Assembly (NCBI GenBank): GCA_905215555.1
Contig: CAJMQU010000005.1
Coordinates: 1-64,000 of the forward strand
Direction of reading: 5' to 3'
Length of the DNA stretch: 64,000 bases
Source: an uncultured bacterium
GTDB lineage: Bacteria; Bacteroidota; Bacteroidia; Bacteroidales; Bacteroidaceae
Shown here one piece after another: positions 34,913-44,515 of this stretch. Position 1 is the first letter of the stretch, and each line of letters starts with the position of its first letter. The notes beneath the pieces were generated by a model. That model was given only the letters and a program-made list of their open reading frames with translations. It was not told where the DNA came from and made no database searches. A program made the translations under genes and the position numbers.

Positions 34913-37678
34913 CTACCTTACCGGGAGTTCTTTCTTTCCCCATTTCTTATTAGGATTAGGACTCATCCATAACTCCAACAGCCCACCATTAGCAAATGCT
35001 TCATGCGGGAACCAGAATGTTTCAAGACTTTTTCCATTAAGGCGAGCCTTGCCTATATACATATTCTGATCGGAGTTGTTATATGTACGAATGATGAATT
35101 TGTCAGAATTAACAGCCGGGTAATAACGCTTGTCCAAATGAATGGTAATCTCATCAAAAACTGGTGAAGTTATTTCATAAACAGGTTTCTCGGCAGCTGT
35201 TCCGCAGGCACTGAAAAGCCCCATGGACATCAATGCACTGACACCACCCATCTGTCCCTGATCTTCATCATGCCCTCCATAACCTCTATCGGGCGTAGTT
35301 GCACCGTATGCTTGTTCATTGACCCTACGCACCCAATATTGAGTAAGCCACGGTTTGCCCCCCCAACTGAATGCATGGGCGTTGGAACATCCCGGTTGGT
35401 TGGCATAACTTACATATCCGGTTCCGTAACCGAAAACAAAATCCTGAGGCGCTGCCTGCTCAAAAGCATGATTCAGCTTATTACAGAACTCGTTTTCTCC
35501 TCCCATTAGTTCAGTAAGCTTAGGAAGAGCATGTGAAATACCAAAGGTAGCCTGCCATGCATTTGCTTCGATATAACCATCGCCTTTTAAAGGATCCTCA
35601 TGAATCCATTCTCCCGTATCGTTCTTCGGAAAAATCAATTTCTGTCCAGAATGAAATAGTTTTTCCCACCCGTTAGAACGAGAACGGAAATATTCAGCCT
35701 CGCTATTCAATCCAAGACGAACTGCCATTTGCGACAAAGCCCAGTCCTGAAAATTTGATTCGATAGTCATTCCTGCATTGCCAGGTTGATAACCATTCTC
35801 AAGATAATAGTCTCCTATACCCATCATACCTCCTGGCATATGATTACGTTGCATTGTCTTGAAAGCGTGCATAGGATCACACTTGGTCATTAGTCCTTTA
35901 TTATATGTAGAAACAATCAAAGGAGTAGCCGGACACCCTGACATAATATATGTATAGCCTCCGGCACAAGGCCCACGCGGAATCAATCCACCATTATCAG
36001 CATATCGAATGAGTGAAGCCGACATTTCATCCATCATCTCAGGCCATCCTAATCCCCACAATATATTAAGGTTCCATTGAGTAAGCCAAAAAGCATCGGA
36101 ATTGTACATGTGATGTAATACCTTACCATCTTCTCTACATGGAAGTGTCCGTGTTTTCGGATGAATATTGCGAGTATAAGAATAATAGCGCTCCCCTTCA
36201 GTTAAATCAGGATATTCTCCATTAACATCATCTATTTTATGCCGCCCAAGCAGTACATGCCACAGATCCGTATAAAATTTGGTACGCTGTTCCTGTGAAC
36301 CTCCTTTGACTTCAATACGCCCTAACCATTCATTCCATTCATCCTGAGACGACTTCCTGACTTGGTCAAAATCCCAAGTAACCGCATCGTTCTCCAAATT
36401 TTCTCTTGCATTCTCTACACTTACATACGAAATGGCCGTACGAACACAAATCCGTTCTCCGGTTTTCACCGCATAGTGTGCCGATACACCTGATGTCGGC
36501 GAATCCAGATAACTTAATTCTTCTTTGGGGTGCCGCCTAGTGATGACAGACGAACCTTTGAGTGTGTCTATATCACTATAACGTTCTTTGTCCCGCCATC
36601 CGTCCAATCGTTCGAAATCTTTATCGAAACGGATAACAAAATGGATTTTCACATTCTCCGGTCCTCCCCAATGCCGACCGTAAGTATCAAAATTTCCTTC
36701 TATCTCATTATTGGAGACTTTCTTTACAAAAGCATTACGCATAGTGGTCGAAGCAATATAACCACCCAAGTTGACGAGAATGTCCGCATCCGAATCTTTG
36801 GTAAACGTAAGCCGGTACATACCTGTCCTATCCGTTGCCGTTTGTTCCACCCAGATGGCATAATCCTTGAGATACATTCTGTGATATCCAGGTTGTGTAA
36901 TCTCTTCTTCGTGCAGGAACGAAGATTTCCAGTTTTCTTCTCCAAGAGTTGGGTTTATCCCTCCGGTAGTAGGCATAAGGGTAAGCCCGGCAAGCACCCA
37001 ACAATGGATTTGAGGAAATCCGAGAACTTCTGTGGAGTTATAATTATATCCACCACCAAACTGATTGCGATTTCGAGTCATCGGAGCTGCTCCAATCATT
37101 CCAAAAGGTTGATTACCCGTTATAAAAAAGAAATATCTGCCTTTTGTTGTCTCGATGAACGGATTCACCTGAGAAACGAAATCAGTACATGCTTCAGCCG
37201 GCGGATAGACTTCTATCTCTGATAAGCCGATATAAGAACCAATGGCATCATTAGCTACAAATCTTACCCAGCGGACTTTTTTGGGTGTGAACTCCACTAC
37301 TTTGGGAGTACCATCATTAGGAATACCTACAACACCGATTCTGCTCCCATCACTGAAATATAAATCCCCTCCGGCCGTATGAGCTTCTTTATTCGGGCGG
37401 TCATAAAGTATTATCCGTGAAATGGTTACTTCTTCTTCCCAATCGAGTTGTATCCATGGAAAAGGTAATTGCTGCCAATGGGGCATTATTGCGCCCGACA
37501 CCCATTCTCCCGCATTATCTAAATGTATAAAACCATCAATCGCTTTATCCGGGCCACTTTCCATATCCCGAGACGAAGAAGCTGTCGCAGTTGCCTTAGA
37601 TGCAATATTCCCCGTACCAGCCAATACCGGTAATGCCATCCCAAGGATGCAAAGAATAGTAATGAGTCTTTTTTTCAT
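34913..37678 (-). CDS. GH92 alpha-mannosidase with an F5/8 type C domain
   Basis: A 921-residue exported protein (signal peptide ending near VLAGTG). Residues of about 25-165 form an F5/8 type C (discoidin/CBM32-like) domain, beginning NIASKATATASSSRD and ending GLSEIEVYPP. Residues of about 170-910 are a GH92 domain with VNPFIETTKG at its start, EANAWQATFG (predicted catalytic acid Glu) and GHDEDQGQMGGVSALMSMGLF (paired acids expected for the base). GH92 enzymes are calcium-dependent exo-alpha-mannosidases that remove alpha-1,2-, 1,3- or 1,4-linked mannose. It is the last gene of its operon, 25 bp after the SGNH hydrolase gene. Confidence 0.88.
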   Translation of the reverse strand: MKKRLITILCILGMALPVLAGTGNIASKATATASSSRDMESGPDKAIDGFIHLDNAGEWVSGAIMPHWQQLPFPWIQLDWEEEVTISRIILYDRPNKEAHTAGGDLYFSDGSRIGVVGIPNDGTPKVVEFTPKKVRWVRFVANDAIGSYIGLSEIEVYPPAEACTDFVSQVNPFIETTKGRYFFFITGNQPFGMIGAAPMTRNRNQFGGGYNYNSTEVLGFPQIHCWVLAGLTLMPTTGGINPTLGEENWKSSFLHEEEITQPGYHRMYLKDYAIWVEQTATDRTGMYRLTFTKDSDADILVNLGGYIASTTMRNAFVKKVSNNEIEGNFDTYGRHWGGPENVKIHFVIRFDKDFERLDGWRDKERYSDIDTLKGSSVITRRHPKEELSYLDSPTSGVSAHYAVKTGERICVRTAISYVSVENARENLENDAVTWDFDQVRKSSQDEWNEWLGRIEVKGGSQEQRTKFYTDLWHVLLGRHKIDDVNGEYPDLTEGERYYSYTRNIHPKTRTLPCREDGKVLHHMYNSDAFWLTQWNLNILWGLGWPEMMDEMSASLIRYADNGGLIPRGPCAGGYTYIMSGCPATPLIVSTYNKGLMTKCDPMHAFKTMQRNHMPGGMMGIGDYYLENGYQPGNAGMTIESNFQDWALSQMAVRLGLNSEAEYFRSRSNGWEKLFHSGQKLIFPKNDTGEWIHEDPLKGDGYIEANAWQATFGISHALPKLTELMGGENEFCNKLNHAFEQAAPQDFVFGYGTGYVSYANQPGCSNAHAFSWGGKPWLTQYWVRRVNEQAYGATTPDRGYGGHDEDQGQMGGVSALMSMGLFSACGTAAEKPVYEITSPVFDEITIHLDKRYYPAVNSDKFIIRTYNNSDQNMYIGKARLNGKSLETFWFPHEAFANGGLLELWMSPNPNKKWGKKELPVR

Positions 37679-37702
37679 ACGTTATTTATTATAGTATTAT
37701 TT

Positions 37703-38392
37703 TTAGTATCCTACATTTAAAACTCCGAGTGCCTTCAATATATGAGGAAGTATAAATTCTTTCTGTGCTGTAAGACTCGGATGGATGCCGTCCGGCACAA
37801 ATTTGAGAAATTCAGTTTCTCCTTTCTCAAGAAGTGGCAGCCAATACTCATAATGATCAATCAATTTAACTTTCAATTTTTTAGCTTCTTTCCGATACAT
37901 TCCATAATAAAGCTCGATATCAGGCCTTTGAGCCTTGTGTTCTGCAATTGGCATATTCATAATCTGAATAAAAATGGAACAATCAGGATACAACTCCCTG
38001 ATTCTTCCCACCATATACTTAAGATTTAACCTGGCAGCCTCTATGGAAGTAGTATACGGCAGAAAAGCATCATTCATTGCAAATTCAAGAATAACCATAT
38101 CGGGCTTATGCTCTAAAACCCTTTCGCGCAGATTTTCAACTCCCCAAGTAGACCACATAGCAGCTTGTGCACTATTAATAACTTCTACTTTTCCGGAATA
38201 GAATTCATTTAAACTGTCTTCCAGCATTGCCGGCCATCCCTTCTCCGATGCAGAAAGACTTGTACCATAAACAACAATTTTCTGATTTTCGCCGTTTTCA
38301 AGCCTTCTAATCACTTTGTCTTGAGCCGATGCAAACACAGCTGTCAGTAACAAAATAATAACTATAGAGAAATATTTAATGTTGATCGTCAT
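37703..38392 (-). CDS. Exported SGNH/GDSL-family hydrolase
   Basis: A 229-residue secreted protein (signal peptide IVIILLLTAVFASAQ). It shows the SGNH blocks: YGTSLSASEKGWP with the nucleophile Ser in block I, the NSAQAAMWSTWG region in block II, MVILEFAMNDAF with the Asn of block III, and DGIHPSLTAQ with the Asp-His pair of block V. Family members are esterases or lipases, often acetyl-esterases that deacetylate glycans. Its place between the DUF3823 and GH92 genes suggests removal of ester groups from a mannose-containing glycan, which is an inference. Confidence 0.82.
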   Translation of the reverse strand: MTINIKYFSIVIILLLTAVFASAQDKVIRRLENGENQKIVVYGTSLSASEKGWPAMLEDSLNEFYSGKVEVINSAQAAMWSTWGVENLRERVLEHKPDMVILEFAMNDAFLPYTTSIEAARLNLKYMVGRIRELYPDCSIFIQIMNMPIAEHKAQRPDIELYYGMYRKEAKKLKVKLIDHYEYWLPLLEKGETEFLKFVPDGIHPSLTAQKEFILPHILKALGVLNVGY

Positions 38393-38484
38393 GGTTTGCT
38401 ACAAAGTTTTTTCAATTGTAAAATTTACAGACCATAGAGCAGATAGGACTATCTATCTGCTGCTATGGTATCTATTCAGCTATT

Positions 38485-39273
38485 CTACTTTTTTCCTGTC
38501 CAAACCTCTTTTACATCGGTGAAGTTATATCGTTTTATGCTGCTAAACGATTTGGACGTACGGGCTCCGAAACGAAGGAAGTAAGGTCTTTCATATGAAT
38601 CATCAATCTTTTGAGGATCTCCCGTCCCACCATTCCATCCGTTTGGATATCCAGTTCTAATTGTCAGAACATCTCCCAATGTATACTTCTTCAAATCAGC
38701 CTGCGTCAAATTGGTAGACAATTTTGTACTATATGCACCCGGAGCATTGCTCACATAGTCTATCTGACTCACGAACAACCAAGCCTCTTCAAGGGGTTGC
38801 TGGTAGTCGGGGTTATCTGTACCCCGGGTAATCTTCACCTGAACTTCTATAGTCCCGTCATCTTTTAATACAGGCTCACCTACCCACTGAACCCGAAGCA
38901 ATGGTTCCACAAAATAGTTCTTTTTTACCACTCCTTCGATATCAATTATTTCTTCGGGCAATGGCACAAAAGGGCCTTCCGGGATGATTCCGTATGTACC
39001 TTTGAATATTTTGGTATTATTGAAAGTACCATCACGCTTTGCAAAGAAATCATAAGGGACCGGATTATCACTCCAACTATACTCCATCAGGCGTATGCGG
39101 ATACCTCCATGTTCTATAGCTGTACTTGCCGCCGTCTGAATAGGCTCATTCGTATCTTTATCTATGAATGTACCTTGAAAAGTCTCTGCTGGAGCATCAT
39201 AATTGTCATTTCCACATGAAATGAAAGCGAATATAGTCGCTAATGTACAAAAATAATATATAATCTTTTTCAT
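38485..39273 (-). CDS. DUF3823 surface lipoprotein (PUL 2)
   Basis: A 262-residue lipoprotein; I chose ATG 39273 (MKKIIYYFCT), which gives a good signal peptide with lipobox Cys20 (FISCGND), over an ATG nine codons upstream. The protein matches the DUF3823 pattern (TFQGTFIDKDTNEPIQT, RIRLMEYSWSDNPVPYDF, KIFKGTYGIIPEGPF, RPYFLRFGARTSKSFSSIKR). These proteins follow SusD genes and are thought to be surface glycan-binding proteins with immunoglobulin-like domains. It starts 35 bp after the susD gene. Confidence 0.85.
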   Translation of the reverse strand: MKKIIYYFCTLATIFAFISCGNDNYDAPAETFQGTFIDKDTNEPIQTAASTAIEHGGIRIRLMEYSWSDNPVPYDFFAKRDGTFNNTKIFKGTYGIIPEGPFVPLPEEIIDIEGVVKKNYFVEPLLRVQWVGEPVLKDDGTIEVQVKITRGTDNPDYQQPLEEAWLFVSQIDYVSNAPGAYSTKLSTNLTQADLKKYTLGDVLTIRTGYPNGWNGGTGDPQKIDDSYERPYFLRFGARTSKSFSSIKRYNFTDVKEVWTGKK

Positions 39274-39307
39274 ACTCTGTTTTATTAATTCGAATATCAC
39301 GATACTA

Positions 39308-41362
39308 TTAATACCCCTGATTCTGTCTACAGTTAGGATTTCTTGTAATTTCAGCCGGATCGATTTTCTGATAATATTGTCTTGGCTCGAACGAGTAAAT
39401 GTACGGCTCCATCGTCACACCATTTTGGCTTCTCGGCTCGGTATACTTCACGTCAAGGAAATAAGCATCATCTTCTACCGAGAAGAAAGGACACAAAATG
39501 CGATATTTGCGATCTTTTTGTTCCGCTTCAGTATCTATCGTTCTCCATCTTTTCAGATCCCAATAAGTTTTGTTTTCGAAAGCTAACTCTTTACGACGTT
39601 CCGTACGAATAATGTCACGACTCTTTTCATCAGCTAAAAGAGTTGAAGATAATTCTGTCGCTCCTGCTCTTCTTCTGATAGAATTTATCCCATCTGTTGC
39701 AACCAAGAGATAGTTTTTCCCTTTAGCATCAGCAACTTCTCCTAAAGAAACTAGTTCCCATGCTGCCTCTGCACGATTCAGGAGAACCTCTGCATAACGA
39801 ATCTCTATCCACGGTTGAGAGGAGTAATTACCTCCATTAAGAGCATTCGGATCAGGATTCATATACTTTCTCAGATAAAAACCACTGATATTTCCGTAGT
39901 CCCAATTGGAAACCGGTCCGCTGGCACCGGATCTTCTCATTTTTCCGGTATATATATCCTTTCTATCCGGATATCTTTCTGCAAGGTCATTCCAATATTT
40001 TGAACCGCTTTTCAACTGGACAAGATAGGAATCATCATTATTCTGACCAAACGAATTGACCAGTTTCACCGTATTTTCATCAACTGCCACATTATAGTTT
40101 GAAGAGTAATTGTCAGACGCGTCCAAAAGTGCCCCCATATCATATACCGATTTACCTGTCAATATTCCTCTGCGCAGTTCGATAACTTCATTCTTAAACT
40201 CAGACATCGGAAGAATTACAGTAGCCGCTAACCGTGGTTCGCAATCCATAAATGCATCTAATGGAGAATCATAGAGTTTATAATGACCATTCTTATCGAA
40301 ATTGTCAAATTTACCATTAGCGTCTTTATTGTCAAACTCAAACATTTCCACAAAATCCAATGTTGGGCATACTTCTGAATTATTGTCTCCATTAGAGGTT
40401 TGCATCGGTTGGGTTGAATTATCAAACTGATGCAGGAATTCAGGATCAATATAGTATCTCCCAAAGATCGTTTCATAAGTATCTTCCAAGAAAATCGCAG
40501 TAAAGTTATCAATTTGAGCCTGCCTGTTATTATCAACCCATTTATCCATATAAAGACGATAACCACCTTCTTCTACTATTTGAGAAGCGTCATATGCCGC
40601 TTTGAAATAGCTGACAGCTTTCTCCTGAGGAATACCACATACACGCACTCCATTGACTGGTGCATAATCTACTGTATTATACTTAGCAATAGAACCGGCA
40701 TGAAGCATAATACGCGATTTAATAGCCGCTGCAGCATACTTGTTTGCACGCCCTTTCTGATTTGTTTCAGGAAGTAGCTCGATAGCTTTATCAAGATCTG
40801 CACCGATAAAATCCCAAGTGTCTTCTTCAGAAGCTCTGAAAAGTTTCGTGTCTTCAAACGATACTGATGCAGGATAATCTATTACTTTATCCACAATAGG
40901 CACACCACCATAACGTTTCACAAGAGAATAATATACCATAGCCCGAACGAAATAAGCTTCTCCGAGAAAACTATTGGTCTTAATCTCAGTATAATTTGAA
41001 GCATACTTAGGCAAAACTTCCAAAAGCAGATTAGCATCTCTTATATAGGAGTAAGCATGATTCCAGTATCCTACAGCTTCGTACTCATTGCCAAAAGCAT
41101 CTCTGCCAAGAGCCTCCCCCGTACGACATGAAGGTTGATCATAAATCGTCCATGCATAATTGAAAGGCGGATTGCCGGTATAAGCATAACGGAAATCTTC
41201 CAACGGAAGATTCATATACATATTAGAGAGATAACTGAGTGTCCCCGCTTCATTAGCGAAAAGATCTTCCTCGTTAACAACATTCACAGGAGGCATATCC
41301 AGGTCTGTACATGAAAACATGACGCTGGCGCACATTATTGATACAATTGTTTTCAGTTTCAT
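39308..41362 (-). CDS. SusD-type glycan-binding lipoprotein (PUL 2)
   Basis: A 684-residue lipoprotein (lipobox Cys18, MFSCTDLD), longer than most SusD proteins (about 500-600). N-terminal helices include TNSFLGEAYFVRAMVYYSLVKRYGGVPIVD. The C-terminal RagB domain has EIRYAEVLLNRAEAAWELV, TERRKELAFENKTYWDLKRW and ends EITRNPNCRQNQGY. The extra length lies mainly in long loops around residues 260-480. It pairs with the SusC 11 bp upstream to form the outer-membrane import complex of the mannose locus. Confidence 0.9.
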   Translation of the reverse strand: MKLKTIVSIMCASVMFSCTDLDMPPVNVVNEEDLFANEAGTLSYLSNMYMNLPLEDFRYAYTGNPPFNYAWTIYDQPSCRTGEALGRDAFGNEYEAVGYWNHAYSYIRDANLLLEVLPKYASNYTEIKTNSFLGEAYFVRAMVYYSLVKRYGGVPIVDKVIDYPASVSFEDTKLFRASEEDTWDFIGADLDKAIELLPETNQKGRANKYAAAAIKSRIMLHAGSIAKYNTVDYAPVNGVRVCGIPQEKAVSYFKAAYDASQIVEEGGYRLYMDKWVDNNRQAQIDNFTAIFLEDTYETIFGRYYIDPEFLHQFDNSTQPMQTSNGDNNSEVCPTLDFVEMFEFDNKDANGKFDNFDKNGHYKLYDSPLDAFMDCEPRLAATVILPMSEFKNEVIELRRGILTGKSVYDMGALLDASDNYSSNYNVAVDENTVKLVNSFGQNNDDSYLVQLKSGSKYWNDLAERYPDRKDIYTGKMRRSGASGPVSNWDYGNISGFYLRKYMNPDPNALNGGNYSSQPWIEIRYAEVLLNRAEAAWELVSLGEVADAKGKNYLLVATDGINSIRRRAGATELSSTLLADEKSRDIIRTERRKELAFENKTYWDLKRWRTIDTEAEQKDRKYRILCPFFSVEDDAYFLDVKYTEPRSQNGVTMEPYIYSFEPRQYYQKIDPAEITRNPNCRQNQGY

Positions 41363-41373
41363 ATTGTTTTAAT

Positions 41374-44300
41374 TTAGAATTTAAAGTTAAGACCAAGTGT
41401 GAAAGTTTTACTAATGGGATAAGCATAAGCCGTATCAGCGCTATATTCAGGATCCAAATACTTCAAGCCCGTAAATGTCAACAGATTATATCCGCTGAAA
41501 TACACTCTTATACCTTGTACTTTCGCACTTTTCAGCCATTTATCCGGAAGAGTGTAACCTATTTCTAAATTTTTCAGACGAAGATATGAAGCGTTCTGAA
41601 GATGAAAATCAGAGCTTTGATCCGGAAGTGTTCCCGTATATGCATAATGCCCTTTAATCCAATTGGTAGAAGGATCATACGGATTTGCTAGCGGATCTTC
41701 CGGATGCCAGCGATCCATATATTGGGCTACTGCTCCATCTCCCCAAAGAGGCTGATATAAAATACCCTGTGGAGAAACATATGTCTTACCGGCTCCTTGG
41801 AATAACATTGAAATATCTATTCCTTTCCACTGTGCAGAGAAAGTAAAGCCAAAGTTAAGAAGTGGAATCGAACTTGAATTGACAAGAGGATGTTTGTCCA
41901 GTTCCGAAAATACTCCGTCTCCATTCCAGTCATAATACTCATAATCCCCCAGCACAGAACCTCTTGCAATAAAGATGGGATTATGCCAGATCTCATCCCA
42001 AGTTTCCAAGCGTCCGGCACCTTCTACTCCCCAAGTTATATTGTTATAACGATTGTTAGTATTATTCCTCCAGTTCTCATAAGAGTTACCGGCACGGCTA
42101 GTCTCTACATGTGTATACTTGGTTCTCGTATAAGCTATATTTCCCTTGATCTGATAATAGAAATCATTGATATGGTTTCTGTGACTAAGTTCAATCTCAA
42201 ACCCCTGAGTTCTGTCACCATCAAGATTTTCCTGAGGAAGAGTTGCTCCTACCACACCCGGAAGAGAACCTGCCCGTGTAGTCAAAAGCCCGCTTCTCTC
42301 CCTGTTGAAATATTCTGTCGTCACTCCAAGAAGCCCGTTCCAAGCCTCAGCGTCTACTCCAATATTGAATGTCTTCGATTCATACCATGTTATCTCTTTG
42401 TTGGGGATACCGGTGCTCGTAGAAGCGCTGATATATTGTCCATCAAAAACGGCACCGCCTCCTGAAGGATATCTGTATCCGGTAATATGTTGATAACGGG
42501 CAGCACTATCATCTCCTAGAACTCCCCATGAAGTTCTGAGTTTAAAGTTATTGATAAAATTAAGTGGAGATTCTTTCCAGAATTTTTCTTCAGATATTCT
42601 ATATCCAGCTGAAACTGACGGGAAAAAGCCCCAGCGAGTTTCCTTTGGAAAGAGAGAAGAAGCTTCGTAACGGAAGGCAAACTCAGCGATGTACTTTCCG
42701 GCATAGTCATAGTTCAGACGGCCGACCAAAGCTCTATTGGCATTATCATAAAGAACTGCTTGATCTGCATTCTGATTAAACTCCTGGTTAGTTGTTATAC
42801 CGGCAAAGACCTTATCCATATCCAAAGCGACCTGACGGCTGCCATAAAAATTATCGCCTTCTTTATGCTGATTTTCAAAAAGAACCAAAACTCCTATATT
42901 GTTCTTACCGAAACTATTATCATAATTAAGCCGAGCCTGCCACAAATTATTCTGTTTTGCATAAAAATAGCGGGATATTTTGTTTGGAGCTGCTGTCTGC
43001 GCACTTTTTATAATAGCATTACCTGATGCATCATAAAGATTGTAAGCCTTTCGATATTCATCATCGTTGTTGGTAATGTAGTCATAACTGTACATTCCGC
43101 TAACAGAGAGTCCTTTGATCCAGGGGATATCCCAAGTCAGCGATGCATTGGACTGAAACCATTTGCTTTGATAAGTACAATGACCAGTCAACTCTGTATC
43201 CATCAGAGCAGCAGGATTATATCCTGCAGGATTCAGACGGCTCGCATACATACGTTTTTCCTCATCATACCACACTTTTTCAAGAGGCGATGACAACCAT
43301 CCTTCATAGATAATAGCTGAAGAGTTGGCCGGAGAAGATTCTCTTTCGTCCATCATTCCTGATATGCTAAGGTCAAATTTCAGATTATCAGTCACATTCG
43401 CAGAAATATTACTTCTGAGGTTAAACTTTTCATAATTGATAGCATTAGAACGCAAATAACTTTCCTGATATTGATAACCGGCACTCGCAAAATACGTCAC
43501 CTTATCACCTCCACCTGAGATATTTATGCTATGTTGGGTTTGAGGAGCTGAATTTCTAAAAATTTCATTTTTCCAATTTGTCCCCCGCTTAACACCGTTG
43601 CGGTAATCCGCTATCTCTTCAAGAGAATACGTTCTGTTAGCACTTTCATCCACATTATGAATCACCTTCTCATTGATAAGGGTCATAATATCAGCTGCCT
43701 CTACAAGATCAGGGAAGTTCGTCGGCACCTGCCATGTCATATTTCCGGAATATGACACATTTGCATGCCCTTTATTTCCTTTCTTGGTCGTTATCAAAAT
43801 TACCCCATTAGCAGCTCGTACACCATAAACCGCAGCAGATGCATCTTTTAAAACCGAGATACTCTCAATATCTTCTGCATCTATTTTAGCCATATTATCT
43901 CTCGGGACACCATCAATAACAACAAGGGGAGTTCCAAAACCACGAATATCCATCTTATTAGTAAATTGTCCAGGCTCGGAAGTATTCTGTACAATGCGCA
44001 ATCCCGGAATCTTACCGGTAAGCATATTTTGTAGATTCTCGTTTTTAGTAGTTGTAATCTCCTTATTCTGTATGGCAGATACAGCTCCGGTCATTGTCAC
44101 TTTTTTCTGTACGCCATAACCCACAACAACTACTTCTTCAAGTTCCACATTATCCTCTTGCAACACAATATTATACTTCTGAGGTTGAGAAAGTACCGTA
44201 AACTGGTATTCCCGATAACCAATACTGGAGACCTTCAAAACTTTCCCCACAGCCGCCTGCATTGTAAAATATCCGTCGACATTGGAAATACAACCATTCG

Positions 44301-44478
44301 AAGTAGTAGCGGGATCAATAACGACAGCACCAATTATAGGTATTCCGGCTGCATCAACAATAGTACCGGAAACCGTTACTGTAGCCCCATTCTGTGCATG
44401 AATTTCTATTGCCGATACAATGAAAGCCACGCAAATAAAAGTCCTCAAAAGACTTGACAAATGAATTTTCAGCTTCAT
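41374..44478 (-). CDS. SusC-type TonB-dependent transporter (PUL 2)
   Basis: A 1034-residue outer-membrane transporter. The signal peptide ends at IEIHAQ. A carboxypeptidase-D-like domain spans about 35-110, the TonB box segment is EEVVVVGYGVQKKVTMTG, and the plug has SISVLKDASAAVYGVRAANG and VILITTKKGNKGHANVSY. The C-terminal barrel ends FTLGLNFKF. It should import oligosaccharides released at the surface into the periplasm, where the GH3 and GH92 enzymes act. It lies 37 bp after the GH3 gene, an order in which an enzyme precedes susC. Confidence 0.93.
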   Translation of the reverse strand: MKLKIHLSSLLRTFICVAFIVSAIEIHAQNGATVTVSGTIVDAAGIPIIGAVVIDPATTSNGCISNVDGYFTMQAAVGKVLKVSSIGYREYQFTVLSQPQKYNIVLQEDNVELEEVVVVGYGVQKKVTMTGAVSAIQNKEITTTKNENLQNMLTGKIPGLRIVQNTSEPGQFTNKMDIRGFGTPLVVIDGVPRDNMAKIDAEDIESISVLKDASAAVYGVRAANGVILITTKKGNKGHANVSYSGNMTWQVPTNFPDLVEAADIMTLINEKVIHNVDESANRTYSLEEIADYRNGVKRGTNWKNEIFRNSAPQTQHSINISGGGDKVTYFASAGYQYQESYLRSNAINYEKFNLRSNISANVTDNLKFDLSISGMMDERESSPANSSAIIYEGWLSSPLEKVWYDEEKRMYASRLNPAGYNPAALMDTELTGHCTYQSKWFQSNASLTWDIPWIKGLSVSGMYSYDYITNNDDEYRKAYNLYDASGNAIIKSAQTAAPNKISRYFYAKQNNLWQARLNYDNSFGKNNIGVLVLFENQHKEGDNFYGSRQVALDMDKVFAGITTNQEFNQNADQAVLYDNANRALVGRLNYDYAGKYIAEFAFRYEASSLFPKETRWGFFPSVSAGYRISEEKFWKESPLNFINNFKLRTSWGVLGDDSAARYQHITGYRYPSGGGAVFDGQYISASTSTGIPNKEITWYESKTFNIGVDAEAWNGLLGVTTEYFNRERSGLLTTRAGSLPGVVGATLPQENLDGDRTQGFEIELSHRNHINDFYYQIKGNIAYTRTKYTHVETSRAGNSYENWRNNTNNRYNNITWGVEGAGRLETWDEIWHNPIFIARGSVLGDYEYYDWNGDGVFSELDKHPLVNSSSIPLLNFGFTFSAQWKGIDISMLFQGAGKTYVSPQGILYQPLWGDGAVAQYMDRWHPEDPLANPYDPSTNWIKGHYAYTGTLPDQSSDFHLQNASYLRLKNLEIGYTLPDKWLKSAKVQGIRVYFSGYNLLTFTGLKYLDPEYSADTAYAYPISKTFTLGLNFKF

Positions 44479-44515
44479 AAATACATTATTATAAGGTTAA
44501 ACATTATATTAAAAA